Source: Allomyces arbusculus | Lineage: Eukaryota; Blastocladiomycota; Blastocladiomycetes; Blastocladiales; Blastocladiaceae | Length of the DNA: 64,000 bases | Direction: 5' to 3' | NCBI GenBank assembly: GCA_027604705.1 | Contig: JADHYV010000083.1 | Location: 1 to 64,000, forward strand | Notes under the pieces: generated by a model | Told to the model about the DNA's origin: nothing | What the model saw: only the letters and a program-made list of their open reading frames with translations | Database searches by the model: none | Program-made: the position numbers and the translations under genes | Shown: piece by piece, positions 57,067 through 64,000 of the stretch | Layout: each line of letters starts with the position of its first letter | Position numbering within the stretch: position 1 is the stretch's first letter

Positions 57067-58655
57067 TTACTTGTGCTCCACAGCGACAACCTTGCCGAGC
57101 ATGACGGCCGTGTTGCCATCGAGGAAGGCAATACGCGACAGACCCTCGCAGTTCTGGAACGAGTCGACAACGAGCGGCTGGATGGGCTCGAAGACGACCT
57201 CGGCGGCCTCGTTGGCCTTGAGCGAGTGCGGGCCCTCCATCTTTTTGCGACCGGTCTCCTTGCCGATCTTCCAGTTGATCTTGGTGATCTTGCAGGCCGA
57301 GCGACCGCAGCGGACGAAGCCGATGGGCGAGTAGCCGGGCTTGACCTCCGAGGGGATGTCGAGCGTCTGGACCTGGGCGGTGAACGACTTGACGGCCTTG
57401 AGCGTCGAGTCCTCCTTGTAGATCATGACGTCACCGACGCGGGGCATGTTGTTCTTGTCGAGACCCTTGATGTTCATGCCGACGTTGTCGCCAGTCTCAC
57501 CCTTCTCGACCTTCTTGTGGTGCATCTCGACCGTGAAGACCTTGCCGGCGCACGGCGTGGCCGACGTGTGCGTGGGCAGGAAGACGACATCCTTGTTGGT
57601 CGTGACGATACCCTGCTCGACACGGCCGGCAAGCACATCTCCGACACCCTTGATCTTGTAGATACCCGAGATAGGCACGCGCATGGCGGCCGTCGACTTG
57701 CGCGGCGGCAGCTCGGCGAAGTCGTTGAGGGCGTTGAGCAGCGTCACGATCATGATGTCCTTGCCCGAGAGCGACTTGACCTTCTGGCCGTTCCACCACG
57801 TCATCTTGTCCGACTTCTTGAGCAGGTTGTCACCCATCCAGCCCGAGATCGGGATGACCGGGACCGAACCCTCGACGAAGTCCTTCTTCCAGCCCGTCTT
57901 GACGAGCATGTCCTTCATCTCAGCGGCGATTTCGTCGTAGCGCTCCTTCTTGTAGGGACCAGCCGGGTCCGAGTCCATCTTGTTGACACCGACAACGAGC
58001 TGCTTGACACCGAGCAGGTTGAGCAGGCGAGCGTGCTGGCGCGTCTGGCCCTGGATTTCGCCGGCCTTGTGGTCACCCTTCTGGATGGCCGTCGTGAAGT
58101 TACCGTCGGCGGGGACCATGAGCAGGGCGACATCGGCCTGAGCGGCACCCGAGATCATGTTCTTGATGAAATCGCGGTGACCGGGCGCGTCAATGATGGT
58201 GTAGTGCCAGCGGTCCGTGAAGAACTCCTTGGTCGTGCACGCGATCGTGACACCACGGGCGCGCTCCTCCTTCTGACGGTCCATGTAGAACGCGAAGGCG
58301 AACGACGACTTGCCGAGGGCATCGGCCTCCTGGCGGAGCTTCTCCATCTCACGCTCGGGGATACCTTTTGATTGAGGAAACGGCGTGGGTCAGGAACGAT
58401 CGCTCGGAGTGCGATGGGCGATGGAGAGAGGGACGGCATCGAGCACGGGCCGTCCACGCGCGCGAGCACCATCGACCAATGACACCGACGACCGTGCGTC
58501 ACAGCCCCCCCTCACCAAGAATTTGAACGCGCGTGCGAGCCAGAAGGAGCACACATACCGCCAAGCTCGAAGAGCAGACGGCCCGTCGTGGTCGACTTGC
58601 CCGAGTCGACGTGACCGCAGATGACGATCGAAAGATGCGGCTTGCCCTGCGACAT
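57067..58655 (-). CDS. EFL: EFL, elongation factor-like GTPase (replaces EF-1alpha)
   Basis: Two exons, 58655-58559 and 58364-57067, give 464 residues; the 194-bp intron is the longest in the window. It has the translational GTPase motifs [21 protein letters not shown] and NKMD. It is EFL and not EF-1alpha: [18 protein letters not shown] replaces the GHLIYKCGGID stretch. [19 protein letters not shown] replaces the AWVLDKLKAERERGITID type. The extra [20 protein letters not shown] insertion (key word HKAGEIQGQ) and [16 protein letters not shown] are also EFL marks. EFL is thought to deliver aminoacyl-tRNA to the ribosome in lineages that lost EF-1alpha. Strong codon bias and a TATA box just upstream fit high expression. 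Confidence 0.92.
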
Positions 58656-59152
58656 GGTGAATAGGTTGCTGCTCTTGGTGGGATGCGAGAGAGGGAGAGC
58701 ACGTCGGGCCGCGGGTGCGTGCCGGGATTTATACGTTGGCGGGCCAGTGTGTGGGTTTGCGCGTCCACGTCCTTCTCGCTCGTTCTTGCTTGCATGTGTG
58801 GCGACAAGCTTGCAAGAAGGGCCCCACGCCCAGGGCTTTGCCGCGTGGGGCGTCGGTGCACGTGCCACGCACTTTTCCGCAACCAATCATCTCAAGCAGG
58901 TCACGAGACGGGTTGCCAGCCCCGCGTCCAACTCATTTTGAAGAGACAGGTGACTCGCTTTAAGAGAAACGACATGAGTGACGGGTTTCTGAGCCATTGT
59001 TTCTCACCGCAGATTTTTTGACTGATCGCGTCCTGAGAAGAACATCGTCGCAACAGTCATTTTGCTTCAACGCCCAAAGACGTACCACGCCCGACTGCAA
59101 ATTGGGCCTCACGCACACACCGCGCTGCAAGCAATCCGAAACACTCAGCAGC
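58656..59152. promoter_or_regulatory. Divergent promoter region EFL / small membrane protein
   Basis: 497 bp holding the EFL TATA box on the minus strand. No clear element for the plus-strand gene is visible. Confidence 0.4.
58727..58733 (-). promoter_or_regulatory. TATA box of EFL
   Basis: On the minus strand TATAAAT lies about 72 bp upstream of the EFL ATG (58655), inside GC-rich DNA. Position and sequence are those of a strong core promoter. Confidence 0.55.
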
Positions 59153-59439
59153 ATGGGTATCCTTCGCGGCCCCAAGCTCAGCGACCGCCAGTTCCGGTGG
59201 CTCACGGTAATTGTGAGGTAAAATGAACGACCATCGAGACTTCGCAAGATGTCGCCATTGCTGCAGCAAACCAACACGATGCTGATTCAAATGGCACAAC
59301 ACAATGAACGTATACCAGCGTCCCAATCCTCGTCGTGTCGACCAAGATTTTGATCGAGCGCACATTTTTCGGCGCCGAGCAGCGGAAGCGTGTCACACCC
59401 GGCTTGCTGCCGAACCCGCACAAGGACCTGGCCGAGTAA
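59153..59439 (+). CDS. 61-residue single-helix membrane protein, unknown family
   Basis: Two exons, 59153-59217 and 59319-59439, joined across a 101-bp intron (donor AG/GTAAAA, acceptor ACCAG) in correct phase (2 then 1). The product begins MGILRGPKLSDRQFRW, continues as a hydrophobic helix (about residues 17-35), then turns basic (GAEQRKR) and ends PGLLPNPHKDLAE. Codon use in both exons is GC-rich at third positions, like neighbouring genes. I do not recognise the family. A short basic N-terminus, one helix and a polar tail are common in small mitochondrial inner-membrane or respiratory accessory proteins, but that is only a suggestion. Its exons are too short to stand out unspliced. It is divergent from EFL with 497 bp between starts. 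Confidence 0.5.
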
Positions 59440-60566
59440 CCGACGATACTTGCCGGGCCGCAACAGATGTGGCGAATTATATCGACGTGAAATGCATCAA
59501 CCGTTTGATTTCTGATCAGTGTCGCGCGAGCTATGGAAACGATGCCGGCGCGCCGAGTTGTCTGCTTTGAACAAGTGGACAAGCAAGGCTCTATCCTGCA
59601 TCTCATTACTCAATACTACCCGATCCACTTGTTCGACAAACCATCAGTCGAAAATGAAGCTGCCTTGGACCGCCGACGTTGTCCACCCGCTGATTTGCTG
59701 CTCCCCCCTTGTTCAGCGCCGCTCACCCGACTGAATTAAGGCGATGTTCCCCGCTGCTGCGCGCGCGCATTCATATCCTCTTTCTTCATCGTGAACCAAT
59801 GCATTTCTGCTGCGTCTCGTAACAGCGTCAGATCCGCGCCTGCGCGTGAACCGCACTCGGAGCTTCTGCGCGCCCACGCACGCATGTCGTTGGAAGCCAC
59901 CGCAGTGTCCTAAATCCTAAAGAGGACTTGATTGAGTCTTCGTTGGTGCTGAATGGGTTGCAATCGATGTGATGAATTGCCAACATGGAACAAAACGACA
60001 ATCACGGTTTGTGGCCTTTCGGGAGAGGCTGCGTTTGACCATTGAAAACCAACAGGTCAGGGGCAATGGGCTCAAACCTGCGGGCGCTGTGACATCTATG
60101 TCCACTTTTGTGACGCGGCCTCGCAACGCCGTCTGGAAAACGCTTGGTCACGTCAACGAGCGGCTTCTTTTTGTTTAGTGCCATTGCCAACAAGGGATTG
60201 CACCAAAGGCCACGCTGGATATGGAAATGGGTTTAAGCGCTGCCGCGTTTCCAGACGCCAATTGAGCAGACAGGAGCCCCCAAACAGAATCACTAGTTCG
60301 CCGACATTGTCCACCCGGCGATCCCTCAATGCGCGTACTCGTTCAAAATCATTCTCTCGAGCAGGCTGACCGCGACAGCATTGGACGCATGATCTTCAGC
60401 AACCGCGCTCACACCCCATCACTTTTGGCGCCAAACGATGCGTGCCGGAGACTGCTCTTGCAATCATCAGAGATTTAATACTCTTGTGCACGTCACATTC
60501 TGCACTCTCACGCTCTGCACGCCCATCGTGACCTAACTCATACTCGATGCAACCAATCATTTAATT
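59440..60566. other. Intergenic 1.1 kb
   Basis: No supported gene. The words gccgacgttgtccaccc (near 59673) and gccgacattgtccaccc (near 60300) form a short dispersed direct repeat with one mismatch. Otherwise I see nothing. Confidence 0.4.
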
Positions 60567-60911
60567 CTACGCACTTAAGCACTTCACACACTCGACACAG
60601 CACCACCCACAACAGAACCCGAGCGCCGAACAGTTATAGAACCACATGCACGACGAGCACGCCGACTTTCCGGCGCCGTCTGCCGTCGCGGGTGCGGTCG
60701 CGCGTGTGGCGGGTTTTGAGGTGTCGTCACTGGCAGATGCAGCTTGCGGGTATGCGGCACTGGACGGGAGTTGCGGCGGGACCGACGAGTACGTTGGCGG
60801 CGGCGGCTGCATCGCGGTCGCGTTGGTGGATGGGGCGGTCGCTGAGTTGGCCAGTTGCGATTTCGTGTCGACGAGCGGCGCCATGGTGTTGGTTGTCGCA
60901 GGGTCCGACAT
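60567..60911 (-). CDS. Small Pro-rich protein with cysteine-rich C-terminus
   Basis: A single-exon frame of 114 residues from an ATG at 60911. The first 80 residues are Ala/Ser/Thr/Pro-rich with a PPPPTYSSVPP stretch. The last 30 hold nine cysteines, including CC pairs separated by aromatic residues (GFCCGWCC). The layout of a PPPxY-type head and a short Cys-rich, hydrophobic tail recalls CYSTM (cysteine-rich transmembrane module) stress proteins found in fungi and plants, but the match is by eye only. It could also be a chance ORF; in favour is the ordered end with the stop directly after the Cys cluster. Confidence 0.4.
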   Translation of the reverse strand: MSDPATTNTMAPLVDTKSQLANSATAPSTNATAMQPPPPTYSSVPPQLPSSAAYPQAASASDDTSKPATRATAPATADGAGKSACSSCMWFYNCSALGFCCGWCCVECVKCLSA

Positions 60912-62200
60912 CTTCTTGGTTGTGATTATTCGGGTCGCAGAGCGATGCGTTGTTGAATGACGTGCGTTTGATGATCACGGTCGTGTCCTCCTGGGTCAGG
61001 GTCGTTTCGGGAGCAGACTTGACGCGGGATTGACGGGAGTAGGGGCGCAAGCAAAATGCGAGGGAGAGAAATTGCTGTTTCGCGTGCGACGCGTGAGCGC
61101 TTTGGGAGGTGTCTGCGCGCTTTGTTGCAACCAGCTCGTTCTCCGGGGCGCGCCTGCCCCCGCGCCGGACACGCCATGTCAATCAGGGCGCGCGTGGCGA
61201 CATCGAGCGCGTGTCGGAGCGTCTGGTCCGGGGGTGGCGCGTGGGACACTGATTCGAGAACCCCTTGGTGGGGCTTGCGCCCAAAATGCCAAAGGCCATT
61301 TCGGACCGCTGGCTGGATTGATGGCGAGTTTCTAATTGGATTTGCCCACATCCTGGCCAAATCGTCGGGATGTGACTTTCATGGTCACCGACATTGACGA
61401 TCGGTCACAGCAGCGTCACCAGCGGTGCTAAATTGACACTGAGCTCATTGATTGGCGATGATGGCTCTCTTTGATTGTGTTCCGTGCATTCACGACATGC
61501 CAAACAAAGTATGAGCAGCGCGATCAAAAGAAACGGACTGGCCATTAACCAACTGAATGAATCGCGCGGTCAAGTATCATTCGCATGCACGACACAAGCA
61601 TGCACGATGTCGTACGTTGCCCCAATACACGTCGCCCAAGCATGAACCAGCGCGATCACGCCCATGATCAGGACGGCCGCTCGCGTCGCACGCGAATTGG
61701 GACGCGAAAAGTGCGTGCGGCACGACCAGACCGTCGACACCCAGCAACGCTGACGCATTTGAGTCATTTGACCACGTTATTCCCGCTTGGCACCGCGTCG
61801 CGCTGTTCGTCCCTCCTCCTGACGGTGCACGACCCGCGCCGCAGTTCCCCGACCACTTGCAGCTGTCGTGCGCGTGCGGCGAGTCCTATTTCGTTAGATC
61901 GTCCGTCTGGACGCCGCGTGTCCGCCATCACGCCGGCGAGCGTCGGTTCTGGCGGCAGCGGGTTGGGCACGCCCACACTCAGATCGCTTTGTGCGGCGCG
62001 ACTTGATGCGAGTTGCACGCTATGCCACAGTCGACATTTTGCCTTGCCTCGCTCATGATGTCCCCTCACTTTTGGCGTTTGGTTTCCTTCAATTTTTTTT
62101 ACTGCAGCGTTTCTTGCCAAAGTCGCTTGGCTGCGGGTAAGGCTCTCCTTGCCGTGGACACTGACGAGGTTGCATCTTCGTGTACCTCCCTACTCAGAGC
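60912..62200. other. Intergenic 1.3 kb
   Basis: No supported gene. Short frames on both strands have no motifs. The last 200 bp may already belong to the decayed leucine-rich-repeat ORF to the right, since ANLRILAS-like words appear in another frame. Confidence 0.4.
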
Positions 62201-62239
62201 CAACCTCCGCATTCTTGCTAGCGGATCGGCTCGTGTCAG

Positions 62240-63334
62240 TCGCTCGTTGTTCTGGAGCTGGAACACCTGGGTATCGAAGCCAACGTGGACGCGGTTCTGG
62301 GTCCCTTCCTCCGCAATTTCTCACCACGGCTCGAGTTATTGCTGCTGGCCTCTCGAAAGACGTCCCCGATGCGGTTGAAGTTAGCGCCTTCACAGGGCGC
62401 ATCCGGGGCATCGCTCCCTTTGCGGCTCTCAGCGTTGTCTCTCAACCTAAACTTTCTGGGCTATCACAAGCGGCATTCGGCGTTCTTTGATTCGTTTCTT
62501 GATGCGCTGCTTTGAAACTCGACCATCTGCCTGAAACGGCTATCCGTCGGCGTAAAATGGAGCTCACCCTCACGAATGGAGCGGTTCCGGCAGTCTCTCC
62601 TGTCACGTCCCCGTGGCTCGATCTGCAACCTTGATATGAGAGGTATGGGCAAGACTTTGAGCTCCATGCTCGACAGCGTCGTTCGAGCTGGTGAGAGCCG
62701 ATCCCTTTCTGCCCTGAGCCTTCGAGATGGCGATCTGTCACTTTCACAGGCTGAACTGGACGTTGCCATGTCGATTGGGCGTTTTCCGAACCTGACGTCG
62801 CTGCGGTTGCCAAAAATGCAAATTGATGCGCGCAGCCTGGCTGCTCTTGACTGCATCGCTCTGTCAAACCTAATTCAGCTTGCTGAGCTTGATCTGAGCG
62901 ACAATTTAATCCGTGACGCAGGGATGACAACGCTTGCTCCAGCGCTCACCCTGCTCAAGCGGTTGACGCGGCTCGATCTGTCATATACTCAACTGACGGA
63001 TGCTGGAATGGTCGAGCTGTCCGAAGTTGCGCTGCCACGCCTTGTGTCGCTTCGTGCGCTCCATTTGGATTCTGTTGTGCTGGCATCATGATCAACTGCA
63101 GTGTTGATGGAGGCATTGCCACCGCACGTTCGATTTCTGAGCATATTCGCGTACGGAGGCGATGAAGACGATGTTGATGTTCTGTTTATTGTGCTCGTGG
63201 ATCGTCACGATCGTGTCATCCAGTTTGGCGTGGATCCCATTTTTGCCTGTGAGTGGCCGATTCATTCAACCATTGCTGGGCACGAAGACGTGCAACGGGC
63301 GAGCGATGGAGATATCACCTTTGTGCCGATTTGA
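62240..63334 (+). pseudogene. Leucine-rich-repeat protein, decayed
   Basis: One plus-strand frame reads as ribonuclease-inhibitor-type leucine-rich repeats from about 62240 to 63334. Clear repeats are LTSLRLPKMQIDARSL, LAELDLSDNLIRDAGM, LTRLDLSYTQLTDAGM and LVSLRALHLDS. The frame is closed by TGA at 62513-62515 and again at 63089-63091, yet coding-like sequence continues in frame after each. No introns that remove them were evident. Each could be a C-to-T change in CGA, but that is inference. An active gene with unseen introns, or sequencing error, is the alternative. Composition is less GC-rich than in the other genes. Confidence 0.5.
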
Positions 63335-63541
63335 TGTGGAAAGTACCGTTTTGAATTTGGCGTGTCGCTGCACATGTACCTTCATTGTTGTTCTCAAACG
63401 TCCGCTCGTCCAATCTGACCCGATGTAAGTCTGGCGCAGAACATGAGCACGCATCAAGAATGATTTGTCGTCAGGATATAAGATTTCTCGCCTGCTGAAA
63501 GCGCTCGTGCAAGCAGCAAGACTTGACGAATTCCCTCCCGT

Positions 63542-63898
63542 CTATTCAAAGAAGTAGATCTCAGCCGGAATCTGCTTGGTCTCCACGCGCACGCCCTGGG
63601 GTGCGCCCATGTCATCACTTTTAATCTGGCGCTCGGTGCAAGTGTGCCCCAGGATCATGCTCCCCCACCGAATGACACGGCTCTTGACGAATCGACTCGC
63701 GCTTGAATTGCTGCAGGTCATGGCCACCGACCGCGGCATGGCAGCCACCACGGTTACAAAAGATGTGATGCTGCGGAAACTCAACAGCAGCTCGCGCAGA
63801 TTGACGAGCTGCGGCAGAGCGACCGATGCAAATAAGCCAAGCCCAAAAGTCGAAAACTCGCTCTGCGAAAGCCAGCTTGCCACGTCGACACAATGCAA
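63542..63898 (-). pseudogene. Second leucine-rich-repeat fragment, inverted
   Basis: A minus-strand open frame of 118 codons contains VALPQLVNLRELLLS followed by FVTVVAAMP. This resembles VALPRLVSLRALHLDS followed by VLMEALPPH in the plus-strand LRR ORF. The two are probably paralogous fragments in opposite orientation. The rest of the repeat array may lie beyond the right edge of the window or be lost. The frame ends in IYFFE. Confidence 0.4.
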
Positions 63899-64000
63899 GT
63901 GCGCAACCTGCCCAGATCCTCTGACACTGACGTTAAAATGAATTGGGAACCGAGCTCCTGGTCAATTCTGATAATTTATGCAAACTTTGGATATTCCACC

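Noticed and set aside
57073-58371. 432-codon open frame antisense to EFL
   Set aside because: It mirrors the strong codon bias of EFL on the other strand and has no motif. It is a shadow frame.
57067-58655. Calling this gene EF-1alpha
   Set aside because: All diagnostic stretches are those of EFL, including the HKAGEIQGQ insertion.
1-64000. Virus-like, LTR-type or other transposable elements
   Set aside because: I looked for polymerase, integrase, protease, capsid and transposase motifs and for long terminal repeats and saw none. Only short repeats and minisatellites are present.
1-64000. CRISPR arrays, operons and bacterial ribosome binding sites
   Set aside because: The genes are spliced and singly transcribed in eukaryotic style; no regularly spaced repeats exist.

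Overview
The window is nuclear DNA from a GC-rich, intron-containing eukaryote, most likely an early-diverging, zoospore-forming (flagellated) fungus. Blastocladiomycota such as Allomyces fit best; this placement is inference. The grounds are protein families of fungal type (Nrg1-like zinc fingers, Erf4, GRDP/DUF1399, RPA49), flagellar or ciliary genes that most fungi have lost (IFT25, RAB28, a FAM161-like protein), complex I genes (NDUFA8, IND1/NUBPL), the translation GTPase EFL, and short introns of about 56-146 bp. I modelled 59 introns, and about 33 of them begin GTACG. All gene models were spliced by hand from reading frame, splice sites and remembered family alignments. No database search was run.

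Layout. 1-2475: no intact gene; a 71-bp tandem duplication and a decayed rhodanese-like ORF. 2476-3905(-) TMEM41-like VTT protein. 6508-8114(-) RNA polymerase I subunit RPA49. 8416-9744(+) mitochondrial crotonase-family protein without the usual catalytic glutamates. 10704-12367(+) and 19536-21424(-) an inverted pair of membrane-anchored GH26-like glycosidases flanking 14742-17550(+), a two-finger C2H2 regulator. 21742-23110(+) IND1/NUBPL, 23373-24326(-) NIT2, 24658-25216(+) IFT25, 25554-26139(-) NDUFA8, 26830-28704(+) Erf4/Golga7. 28986-32680(-) GAF plus class III cyclase, 33031-34236(+) WDR5/Swd3, 34359-36962(-) PTEN, 37732-38673(+) RAB28, 38848-40619(-) RRP9, 41251-43177(+) ETF-ubiquinone oxidoreductase, 44180-45882(+) GRDP-like, 46358-49273(-) FAM161-like, 50048-51824(+) kelch-repeat membrane protein, 53663-56195(+) long-chain acyl-CoA synthetase, 57067-58655(-) EFL, 59153-59439(+) a 61-residue one-helix membrane protein, 60567-60911(-) a small cysteine-rich protein. 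The right edge carries two decayed leucine-rich-repeat ORFs facing each other.

How the genes relate. There are no operons. Most neighbours are divergent pairs sharing 300-770 bp of upstream DNA, or convergent pairs with short gaps. Themes that recur are mitochondrial respiration and fatty-acid oxidation (IND1, NDUFA8, ETF-QO, crotonase, acyl-CoA synthetase), flagellum and basal body (IFT25, RAB28, FAM161-like), signalling (PTEN, GAF-cyclase, Erf4), and ribosome production and translation (RPA49, RRP9, EFL). I found no reverse transcriptase, integrase, transposase, capsid gene, tRNA, rRNA or CRISPR array.
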